A stretch of DNA of 64,000 nucleotides from Pseudomonas taiwanensis (GTDB taxonomy: Bacteria; Pseudomonadota; Gammaproteobacteria; Pseudomonadales; Pseudomonadaceae), in contig NZ_QJRF01000074.1 of the NCBI RefSeq assembly GCF_013393345.1, forward strand, positions 1-64,000, read 5' to 3'. The notes beneath the pieces are model-generated. The model saw nothing but the letters and a program-made list of their open reading frames with translations, was not told the origin of the DNA and ran no database searches. Position numbers and translations under genes: made by a program. Shown here one piece after another: positions 57,103-64,000 of the stretch; the stretch's first letter is position 1, and each line of letters starts with the position of its first letter.

Positions 57103-58647
57103 TCACTGGCTGGCGAGCGGTGCTTCCAGGGGCAGGAGCGACGGCAGGCTGACGAGTCCCTTCAGCGTCGTCACGCCGGGACTCCAGGAACTGTTGAACA
57201 GGTACTGGCCGCTGAAACCGCTGACCTGTAGACCCAGTTCATCGCCGGGCTGGAGCAGGGCGCTGGCGACGGCGAGATCGACCCGGCCAGTCTTGAGCGG
57301 CGTGCTCTGTTCGCTGAGCGCTTCGACCTTGCCGCCGGCACGTCGCACCGCCAGCGAGGCGAACAGCAGTGGCGCATCGGCGTCGCGATCCAGTTCCAGG
57401 CGCACGCCGCCTACCAGTCCGCTCGTTGCCTCGACCTTGCGCAGGGGAATGAAGCTGGACGGGCTGAGCCAGCCGCTGGTCAGCGGGCGGACACGGGTTT
57501 CAGGCAGGGGCTGGAGTGCATCGGCTTGGGGAAGTCGTTGCAGTGCCAGCCCGTGGTCCAGGTCGAGGCTGAGGCAAAGGTCCGGTACGCTATCGGCAGC
57601 TCCGGGCCGCCCACGCAGTTTGTCTTCATACCAGGCGACTACTGCCTGGTAGAGGTTAATGGCGCGATCACCGCAATGCAGGACCGGCTCGTTGTTGAAG
57701 GGTGGTAGACCACTCCACTGTTGCAGTGGCGGCGGCAGGATATGCCCGCCCTGCATGCCCAGCAGACGGACATCGGCGTCGCCTTGCTCCAGGCAGTCGC
57801 GAGTGGCCAGGCCCTGGTCGAGGGGGAAAAGCGTATCCCGCAGGCCCTGGATCAGTAGCGCATCGGCATGGGGGCGCTGGCCGCGCTGGCAATAGCTGAC
57901 GAGGCTGTGGGCCTTGAGTTCGGCCTGCACCTGGGGCGTCATCTCGCCGCCGGCGCTTTTCAGGTAAGGCGCCTGGACGAACTTACCCAGGTCGTAGCCC
58001 GTGGCGAGGCCCAGGCTCAGCAATACGCCGGTCCAGCCCACCTTCATGTGTCCGCCCGGTGCCAGGGCTTCCGACAGGTCGTACCAGGTGGCGATGGGCA
58101 CGATAGCGTCGATGCGCGGGTCTTCCGCAGAAGCCAGTAGCTGCACGGCGCCGCCGTAGCTTTCGCCCAGCATGCCGACACGTGGGTCGCCGGGGCTGTC
58201 CATGCTCAGGCGTGGCAGGTGGCTGGCGGCCCAATCGATGACTGCGAGTGCGTCCTGCACCTCGTAGCGCGGGTCCATCATCTCGATGTTTCCGTCGCTG
58301 CCGCCCCAGCCGCGCTGGTCGTAGCTGATCACCCAGAATCCTGCACGCCAGGCCTTGAGCGCCGCGCGCCCGGACATCATCTGCTGGCCATAGAAACCCT
58401 CCGGTCCGGTCACTCGCCATCCGCCCCAGCCGTGGGTGTGCACCACGACAGGAGCCTGCTCCCCTTGCTTGAGGGCGGGTTGGAAGACGGTGGCGGACAG
58501 CAGCGTGCCGTCGCGAGCGGTAATGACGGTTTCGAAATGGGTCGCAGGCAGCTCGCGATCGGCGAGGGTGCTGAAGTCGGGGAGCTGTTCGCGGGCGGCA
58601 CAGCCGTTGAGCAAGAGGAGGGCGAGTAACAAGCTGGCGAGGTGCAT
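57103..58647 (-). CDS. Alpha/beta hydrolase lipoprotein (peptidase S15/dienelactone type)
   Basis: From the ATG of MHLASLLLALLLLNGCAARE the protein is 514 aa, with lipobox LNGC, so it is membrane-anchored. The hydrolase part has VVVHTHGWGGWR, YDQRGWGGSDG, the nucleophile in MLGESYGGAVQ, and a C-terminal beta-sandwich like S15 proteases (LQPGDELGLQVSGFSGQYLF). It resembles CocE/X-Pro dipeptidase-type enzymes. The substrate is unknown. Confidence 0.85.
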   Translation of the reverse strand: MHLASLLLALLLLNGCAAREQLPDFSTLADRELPATHFETVITARDGTLLSATVFQPALKQGEQAPVVVHTHGWGGWRVTGPEGFYGQQMMSGRAALKAWRAGFWVISYDQRGWGGSDGNIEMMDPRYEVQDALAVIDWAASHLPRLSMDSPGDPRVGMLGESYGGAVQLLASAEDPRIDAIVPIATWYDLSEALAPGGHMKVGWTGVLLSLGLATGYDLGKFVQAPYLKSAGGEMTPQVQAELKAHSLVSYCQRGQRPHADALLIQGLRDTLFPLDQGLATRDCLEQGDADVRLLGMQGGHILPPPLQQWSGLPPFNNEPVLHCGDRAINLYQAVVAWYEDKLRGRPGAADSVPDLCLSLDLDHGLALQRLPQADALQPLPETRVRPLTSGWLSPSSFIPLRKVEATSGLVGGVRLELDRDADAPLLFASLAVRRAGGKVEALSEQSTPLKTGRVDLAVASALLQPGDELGLQVSGFSGQYLFNSSWSPGVTTLKGLVSLPSLLPLEAPLASQ

Positions 58648-58814
58648 CGGAGGACCGCTGGCAGGAATGACCGCCTCAGCTTGCCCGAGCGCAAGGCGGG
58701 AAAGAGCCCATCCAAGGTTGTGCGGCGTTGTGGCCAGACGTCGCAGCACGGGCTTCAAGGCTGGGCGGGCAACCGGCTTTGCGCCACAATAGCTGCCAGT
58801 TTTCGGAGTGCCCC

Positions 58815-59054
58815 ATGTCCCAACAGCCTGATGCCATTCTCGACGCCACCGGCCTGAACTGCCCAGAGCCAGTGATGATGCTGCACAACAAGGTGCGAGA
58901 CCTGCCGGCCGGCGGCCTGCTCAAAGTCATCGCCACCGATCCGTCCACGCGCCGCGACATCCCCAAGTTCTGCGTCTTCCTCGGCCATGAACTGCTGGAT
59001 CAGTCGGAAGAGGCCGGTACCTACTTCTACTGGATTCGCAAGAAGTCCGACTGA
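58815..59054 (+). CDS. tusA: Sulfur carrier protein TusA
   Basis: The 79-residue protein has the TusA motif CPEPVMMLH, with the active cysteine near residue 16. It passes sulfur to tRNA 2-thiouridine and other acceptors. The stop overlaps the next start by one base (TGATG). Confidence 0.93.
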   Translation: MSQQPDAILDATGLNCPEPVMMLHNKVRDLPAGGLLKVIATDPSTRRDIPKFCVFLGHELLDQSEEAGTYFYWIRKKSD

Positions 59055-59509
59055 TGCCCTTCTACTTCGCCTACGGTTCGAACATGAATCCGGCGCGCAT
59101 GCGCAGTCGTGGCCTGGCCTTCAGCGAAGCCCTCGCCGGGCGCCTGGAAGGTTATGCCCTGTGCTTCAATAAGCGCGCCCATGACCGTCCCGGCCGTTCC
59201 TACGCCAACATCCGTTATCAGCGGGACGGCGTGGTGGAGGGTGTGCTCTACCGTCTGGAGCACGAGGACGAGATCTGGAAGATGGACCCTTTCGAAGGCA
59301 CACCGATCTTCTACAGCCGGGAGCGCATGCCTGTCGTCACCGCCCGGGGTGTGCAATCTGCCTGGGTCTATGTGGCCAATCCGGCCATGCGCGAGGACGG
59401 TCTGTGGCCGACCCGCAGCTACCTGGAACACCTGCTGGCTGGCCGGGAATTCCTGACGCCTGCGTACTGGGAGAACCTGGCTGCCGTTCCGGCCCATGCC
59501 GACGAGTGA
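59054..59509 (+). CDS. Gamma-glutamylcyclotransferase family protein
   Basis: The 151-residue protein has FAYGSNMNPARM at the start, LYRLEHEDEIWKMDPFEG with the acidic residues of the family, and the usual length. Enzymes of this fold convert gamma-glutamyl amines or dipeptides to 5-oxoproline. It is translationally coupled to tusA. Confidence 0.88.
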   Translation: MPFYFAYGSNMNPARMRSRGLAFSEALAGRLEGYALCFNKRAHDRPGRSYANIRYQRDGVVEGVLYRLEHEDEIWKMDPFEGTPIFYSRERMPVVTARGVQSAWVYVANPAMREDGLWPTRSYLEHLLAGREFLTPAYWENLAAVPAHADE

Positions 59510-59525
59510 TACGTCCATGTACAAG

Positions 59526-59555
59526 AAAAAAGGGCCGCTTGAAGCGGCCCTTTTT
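59526..59555. terminator. Bidirectional terminator
   Basis: GGGCCGCTT, GA, AGCGGCCC is a strong stem flanked by an A-run and a T-run. It separates the cyclotransferase and MATE genes, which converge. Confidence 0.92.
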
Positions 59556-59557
59556 CG

Positions 59558-60940
59558 TTAGCTGCGAATCCTCGCTCGCGCACTGCGTGCCAGCCGCAGG
59601 CTCAGTAGCAGCGCCGCGCAGGTCAGGCCCACGACCAGACCCTGCCAGAGCCCCTTGGGACCGCTGGGTTCGCCCAGCCAGTCGGAGAGACCGAGGGCAT
59701 AACCCACGGGCAGACCGATGCCCCAGTAGGCGAACAGCGTGATGATCATGGTCGCGCGGGTGTCCTGATAGCCGCGCAAGGCGCCGGCGGCGGCGACCTG
59801 GATGGCATCGGAGAACTGGAACAGCGCGGAGTAGACAATCAGCATCGCCGCCACGGCGATCACCTGCGGATCGGGAGAGTACATCTTCGCGATCAGCTCA
59901 CGGCACAGCAGCATCAGACTCGCCGAGATGCAGGCGTAGGCCAGCGCGGTACCGATACCGACTCCCGCCGCGAAGCGCGCCGCCCGTGGATCGCCGCGGC
60001 CCAGGGCCTGGCCCACGCGCACGGTGACAGCCATTGCCAGGGCGTAGGGGATCATGAAGATCAGCGCGCTGAAGTTCAGGGCGATCTGGTGGCCGGCGAC
60101 CACGGTGGCGCCCAGGCCGCCGATCAGCAGGGCGATCACGGCGAAGATGCTCGACTCGGCGAACACCGCGACGCCGATGGGGACACCCACCGAGAGCAGG
60201 CGTTTGATCAGCGGCAGTTGCGGCCGTTCGAAGCGCTCGAACAGCTTGCTCGGCTTGTACGCCGGTGCGCGGGTCACCCAGGTCAGCATGCCCAGCAGCA
60301 TGAACCACATCACCGTGCCGCTGGCCCAGCCGCAGCCCACGCCACCCAGGGCGGGCATGCCGAAGTGGCCGTAGATCAGGATGTAGTTCAACGGAATGTT
60401 CAGCAGCAGGCCGCAGATGCCCAGCACCATGCTCGGACGCGTGCGGCCCAGACCATCGCTGAAGCAGCGCAGTACGTAGTAGAGCGCCACGGCGGGGAAG
60501 CCGAAGGCGATGCCGTGCAGGTATCCCATGGCCGGGTCGATCAGCTCCTGGTCTACGCCCATCAGCTCGAGAACAGGGCGCGCGTTGACCAGCAGCAGAG
60601 CGCCGCTGAGGCCGACCGCCAGCGCCAGCCAGAGGCCCTGGCGTACCAGTGGGCCGATCTCTTCCTGCTTGCCGGCGCCAAAGCGCTCGGCAACCTTGGC
60701 GGTGGTGGCGAGGAGGATGCCGGTCATCAACAGGAAGACCGGAATCCAGATGGAGTTGCCGAGCGCCACGGCGGCGAGGTCGCGCGGGCTGACGCGGCCA
60801 GCCATGACGGCATCGACGAAGCCCATGGCGGTGTTGGAGAGCTGGGCGATCATGATGGGGGCCGCCAGCTTGAGCAGCGCGCGCAGTTCCGTGCTGGCGC
60901 GACTGAATCGGGTTTCTGCGTGATTCACTGAGAGTTCCAT
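59558..60940 (-). CDS. MATE-family multidrug exporter (NorM/PmpM type)
   Basis: The 460-residue protein has twelve membrane segments in two related halves, beginning LLKLAAPIMIAQLSNTAMGFVDAVMAGRVSP as in NorM. It would export cationic drugs with Na+ or H+. The start ATG at 60940 has GGAGGA upstream. An ATG at 60979 is in frame but has no ribosome site. The 60941-61208 gap holds no gene. Confidence 0.9.
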   Translation of the reverse strand: MELSVNHAETRFSRASTELRALLKLAAPIMIAQLSNTAMGFVDAVMAGRVSPRDLAAVALGNSIWIPVFLLMTGILLATTAKVAERFGAGKQEEIGPLVRQGLWLALAVGLSGALLLVNARPVLELMGVDQELIDPAMGYLHGIAFGFPAVALYYVLRCFSDGLGRTRPSMVLGICGLLLNIPLNYILIYGHFGMPALGGVGCGWASGTVMWFMLLGMLTWVTRAPAYKPSKLFERFERPQLPLIKRLLSVGVPIGVAVFAESSIFAVIALLIGGLGATVVAGHQIALNFSALIFMIPYALAMAVTVRVGQALGRGDPRAARFAAGVGIGTALAYACISASLMLLCRELIAKMYSPDPQVIAVAAMLIVYSALFQFSDAIQVAAAGALRGYQDTRATMIITLFAYWGIGLPVGYALGLSDWLGEPSGPKGLWQGLVVGLTCAALLLSLRLARSARARIRS

Positions 60941-61208
60941 ATCGATAAGGCGTCCTCCGGGCGTGCCGGTGGTGTCCATGCTGAGAGTGGCTGAAAGGGG
61001 TCTGGACGTTGCCTGGTCACGACGGGCTCGCGACGGTTCACTATCCCAGCCTTTGCAGAAGAGGCTGCCGGCGGAACGGGATGTGGAGGCTGAGGGACCG
61101 GTAGTCTACGCCCTGACGTGACGGTCAGAAAAGAGGGACAGCGGGTTGCCGCGCGGGCGTAGGACCGGGTGATTGCGTAGAATAGCGGTCTCTCTGCAGG
61201 AGCCTGCC

Positions 61209-62351
61209 ATGCGAATAGTTGCCGACGAAAACATCCCCCTGGTCGACGCCTTCTTCGGCGCCCTGGGTGAAATCCGCCGCCTGCCGGGCCGCGCCATCGA
61301 TGCGGCAGCCCTGGCAGACACCGACCTGCTGCTGGTGCGCTCGGTGACCCGCGTCGATCGTGCGCTCCTGGCGGGCAGTCCGGTGCGATTCGTCGGCACC
61401 TGCACCATTGGCACCGACCATCTCGACCTCGAGTATTTCGCTGAAGCGGGCATCGCCTGGTCCAGTGCGCCCGGTTGCAACGCCCGGGGCGTGGTCGACT
61501 ATGTGCTGGGCAGCTTGTTGCTGCTGGCCGAAGACGAAGGCGTCCGGCTCGCCTCGCGCACCTTTGGCGTGGTGGGCGCCGGCCAGGTTGGCGGGCGTCT
61601 GGTGGATGTATTGCGTGGCCTCGGCTGGCCGGTGCTGGTCTGCGATCCGCTGCGCCAGGCCGCTGAGGGCGGTGATTTCGTCGACCTGGAAACCATCCTC
61701 CGCGAGTGCGATGCCATCAGCCTGCACACGCCGCTGGACAACGCTGGCGACCACCCGACCCATCACTTGCTTGACGCTGAGCGGCTGGAGCGCCTGCGAC
61801 CCTGCGCCTGGCTGGTCAACGCCAGTCGCGGCGCAGTGGTCGACAACCGCGCATTGCTTGATCTGCTGGGCCGTCGCAAGGACCTGCGCGCGGTGTTGGA
61901 CGTCTGGGAGGGCGAGCCCGTGGCGGACGTCGAACTGGCGCGCCTGTGCCGTATCGCCACGCCTCACATCGCCGGCTACAGCCTTGATGGCAAGCTGCGC
62001 GGCACCGCGCAGATCTATCAGGCGTGGTGCCGCTTCAGTGGCCAGGCGGAAAGCGTACAACTGGATGAGTTGTTGCCGACGCCCTGGCTGGAGGAACTGA
62101 CCCTTGATGCCAGCTGCGATCTCGACTGGGCACTGGCGACCCTGTGCCGCGCGGTGTACGACCCGCGCCGCGACGATGCGGACTTCCGCCGTAGCCTCGT
62201 GGGCGATGAGCTGCAACGCCGCGCCGCCTTCGATGCCCTGCGCAAGCACTATCCGGTGCGACGGGAAATCGACGGGCTGCGGGTACGTTTGACGGGAGAG
62301 GCGCCGAAGTTGGCGGAGATGGTTCGGGCGCTCGGGGCCGAGCTGGTTTAG
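61209..62351 (+). CDS. pdxB: 4-phosphoerythronate dehydrogenase
   Basis: The 380-residue enzyme has the NAD motif [12 protein letters not shown], catalytic Arg in NASRGAVVD, Glu in WEGEP and His in TPHIAGYS. The C-terminal ~100-residue dimerisation domain is the PdxB-specific one. It acts in pyridoxal phosphate synthesis. The ATG follows AGGAGCCTGCC. Confidence 0.95.
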   Translation: MRIVADENIPLVDAFFGALGEIRRLPGRAIDAAALADTDLLLVRSVTRVDRALLAGSPVRFVGTCTIGTDHLDLEYFAEAGIAWSSAPGCNARGVVDYVLGSLLLLAEDEGVRLASRTFGVVGAGQVGGRLVDVLRGLGWPVLVCDPLRQAAEGGDFVDLETILRECDAISLHTPLDNAGDHPTHHLLDAERLERLRPCAWLVNASRGAVVDNRALLDLLGRRKDLRAVLDVWEGEPVADVELARLCRIATPHIAGYSLDGKLRGTAQIYQAWCRFSGQAESVQLDELLPTPWLEELTLDASCDLDWALATLCRAVYDPRRDDADFRRSLVGDELQRRAAFDALRKHYPVRREIDGLRVRLTGEAPKLAEMVRALGAELV

Positions 62352-62355
62352 ATAA

Positions 62356-62380
62356 TGGGCCCGGGATTGCCCCGGGCCCA
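62356..62380 (+). terminator. Strong hairpin after pdxB
   Basis: TGGGCCCGGG, ATTGC, CCCGGGCCCA form a 10 bp perfect GC-rich stem with a 5-base loop. There is no T-run, so efficiency is uncertain. It also separates pdxB from the converging small gene. Confidence 0.55.
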
Positions 62381-62386
62381 GGCGCG

Positions 62387-62563
62387 TCAGGCCTTTCTCA
62401 GCTCGGATGCCAGCTGCTTGTGCAGCTCCTGGCAGGCGCGCTGGATCATGATTTCGGTGATCGGAATCTCACGGCCTTCGGCGTCGATGATCGCGCCGCC
62501 GACGGGACGACGCGGTTGCAGCGGGATCACGCGGCTATCGGTAGTGCTGTCGTGCAAGCTCAT
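62387..62563 (-). CDS. Small conserved protein (PA1571 family type)
   Basis: From the ATG of MSLHDSTTDSRVI the protein is 58 aa, with a polar N-terminus and a helix IPITEIMIQRACQELHKQL. It is divergent from the ATP-NAD kinase-like gene, as PA1571 and PA1572 are neighbours in P. aeruginosa. The function is unknown. GAGGAGACAGGCC precedes the ATG. Confidence 0.75.
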   Translation of the reverse strand: MSLHDSTTDSRVIPLQPRRPVGGAIIDAEGREIPITEIMIQRACQELHKQLASELRKA

Positions 62564-62755
62564 GGCCTGTCTCCTCATTCAGGTAATGCGCGCAGTCTAG
62601 GTAGGGCATATGAACGCGCAGTGACAGTTGGCGCGACGGGTGCGCCGGAAAAACGAAAGACCAGGAAACACTAGCAGCGAATATGCCAACTGCGAGCGTC
62701 CTGGTCCTGGTGGATGGACCCCCTGCGTGGGGCGAGAGTTCAGTACGAGGTAAGC

Positions 62756-63883
62756 ATGTCTCTGTTCCACATGGGTCTGATCATCAATCCCCTCGCCGGT
62801 CTGGGCGGCCCGGCAGCGCTCAAGGGCAGCGACGGAGTCGCCGCGGATGCCCTCGCCAGAGGCGCCGAGCCTCGATCGGCTGCCCGCACGCGTCTCGCCC
62901 TGGAATGCCTGTTGCCGCTTGTCGGGCGTATCCAGTTCGTCACCTTCCCCGGTCCGATGGGCGCCGACCTGCTGGCGGAGATGGGGTTTTCCCATCGCGT
63001 CCTGGGGCATCTCGACGGTCCCGTCACCAGTGCTGACGATACGCGCCACGCTGTCGATGCCCTGCAGGATGCCGGAGTGGCGCTGATCCTCTTCGCAGGG
63101 GGTGACGGTACGGCGCGGGATGTCAGCGCGGCGATTCGTGGCGATCAGCCGGTGCTGGGTATTCCCGCCGGGGTGAAGATCCACTCCGGCGTCTACGCCA
63201 TCAGCCCGCGAGCCGCCGGGGAATTGGCGCGGCGCCTGGTGGAAGGCGGGCTCGTGCGTCTGGCCAGTGGCGAGGTGCGCGACCAGGACGAGACCGCCCT
63301 TCGCGACGGCAAGGTGGCGGCGCGCTGGTACGGCGAGCTGACGGTACCGGTGGAAGGCCACTTCATGCAGCACGTCAAGCAAGGCGGCATGGAGTCGGAA
63401 GAGTTGGTGCTGGTGGATCTTGCCGACTGGCTGAGCGACAGCTGGGAGGAGGGCGTGCGTTATGTGTTCGGGCCGGGCTCCACGCTCCATGGCCTGGCCG
63501 CCAACCTGGGCCTGGAGACGACGTTGCTGGGCGTGGATGTGATCGAGAACGGCGCGGTGATCGCCCGTGACGTCACCGAAGCGCAACTGTTCGAGCTCGT
63601 GGATGGGCATCCCGCGCGGCTGCTCGTCACCGCCATCGGCGGCCAGGGGCACATCATCGGTCGTGGCAACCAGCAGATCAGCCCGCGGGTACTGCGTGCC
63701 ATCGGCCTGGAACACCTGCGGGTGGTGGCCACCAAGCGCAAGCTCGGCACCCTGGAAGGCCGGCCGCTACTGGTGGACAGCGGCGATCCGGCACTGGACG
63801 ACGCTTTCCCCGACGCGGTGCGGGTCTGGGCCGGTTACAAGGAAGAGCTGCTCTACCCGCTCGGGTGGGGCGACGAGGGCTGA
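62756..63883 (+). CDS. ATP-NAD kinase family protein (PA1572 type)
   Basis: The 375-residue protein has the kinase motif LILFAGGDGTARDV near residue 110 and GIPAGVKIHSGVYAISP, matching the long ATP-NAD kinase-like family, distinct from NadK. It may make NADP or phosphorylate a related compound. The start follows GAGGTAAGC. Confidence 0.88.
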   Translation: MSLFHMGLIINPLAGLGGPAALKGSDGVAADALARGAEPRSAARTRLALECLLPLVGRIQFVTFPGPMGADLLAEMGFSHRVLGHLDGPVTSADDTRHAVDALQDAGVALILFAGGDGTARDVSAAIRGDQPVLGIPAGVKIHSGVYAISPRAAGELARRLVEGGLVRLASGEVRDQDETALRDGKVAARWYGELTVPVEGHFMQHVKQGGMESEELVLVDLADWLSDSWEEGVRYVFGPGSTLHGLAANLGLETTLLGVDVIENGAVIARDVTEAQLFELVDGHPARLLVTAIGGQGHIIGRGNQQISPRVLRAIGLEHLRVVATKRKLGTLEGRPLLVDSGDPALDDAFPDAVRVWAGYKEELLYPLGWGDEG

Positions 63884-63954
63884 CGCCGCTCGCTGGTTTC
63901 CACGGGGATCGGATACCATCGACGACACTTTCCCGTAGATGCAGGAGCATCGCG

Positions 63955-64000
63955 ATGGATGTCGAGCAGTACCCGCCCCACGTTCGACCCGGCGAGCGCA
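63955..64000 (+). CDS. Start of a hypothetical gene, cut by the window end
   Basis: An ATG with GCAGGAGCATCGCG before it opens MDVEQYPPHVRPGER and runs past the window edge. No function can be assigned from 15 residues. Confidence 0.6.
   Translation, partial: MDVEQYPPHVRPGER

Noticed and set aside
64000-64000. tRNA, rRNA, prophage or attachment sites in the window
   Set aside because: I looked for tRNA-like cloverleaf ends, integrases and direct repeats next to genes and saw none I could support.

Overview
The window looks like chromosome from a Pseudomonas species. The base composition is GC-rich, and Pseudomonas-type REP hairpins (GTAGGAGCGAGC...GCTCGC) lie in many intergenic gaps. Several blocks keep the gene order I know from P. 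aeruginosa: aatJQMP-aauSR, apt-anr-hemN-cco1-cco2, aer-acnA-rlmM-tusA, and the PA1571/PA1572 pair. The abundant REP-like repeats and the way blocks are joined (a kynurenine operon sits between the cbb3 oxidases and aer) argue for a non-aeruginosa species. Species assignment is inference. I saw no phage, insertion sequence, CRISPR array, rRNA or tRNA gene.

Layout. 1-0.5 kb: three tandem copies of a ~150 bp hairpin repeat. 0.5-7.3 kb: a small lipoprotein, a GntR regulator with a CynX-type transporter broken by one in-frame stop, a divergent LysR/SDR pair, and an aldo/keto reductase translationally coupled to a membrane carrier. 7.5-14.3 kb: the acidic amino acid uptake system (ABC transporter AatJQMP and two-component system AauRS) with a readable sigma-54 promoter and two upstream AauR boxes. 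14.6-17.9 kb: an SDR and a flavin monooxygenase, divergent from a TetR regulator, with two operators between them. 18-26.9 kb: a four-gene signalling operon made of a PAS histidine kinase, a REC-YN-GYP protein, a stand-alone REC protein and a 1902-residue membrane protein with PAS, GAF, LOV, GGDEF, EAL and REC domains. A divergent Cys/His-containing protein of unknown function (27.1-27.8 kb) flanks it.

28-45 kb: a di-iron-like protein, apt, the oxygen regulator anr, hemN, the cbb3 assembly genes (ccoGHIS plus a TauE/SafE-like protein) and two tandem cbb3 oxidase operons. Perfect Anr boxes precede hemN and the second oxidase operon, but I saw none before the first. This is the low-oxygen respiration module. 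45.4-50.8 kb: tryptophan/kynurenine breakdown (kynR, kynB, kynU, OprD-type porin, permease). 50.9-64 kb: the aerotaxis receptor aer, aconitase acnA, rlmM, an alpha/beta hydrolase lipoprotein, tusA with gamma-glutamylcyclotransferase, a MATE exporter, pdxB, a PA1571-type small protein, an ATP-NAD kinase-like protein, and the start of one more gene.

The best candidate for a little-described system is the 18-26.9 kb signalling operon. One kinase without its own receiver sits beside three receivers of one subtype, and the largest protein carries what looks like a complete LOV blue-light sensor upstream of intact GGDEF and EAL domains.
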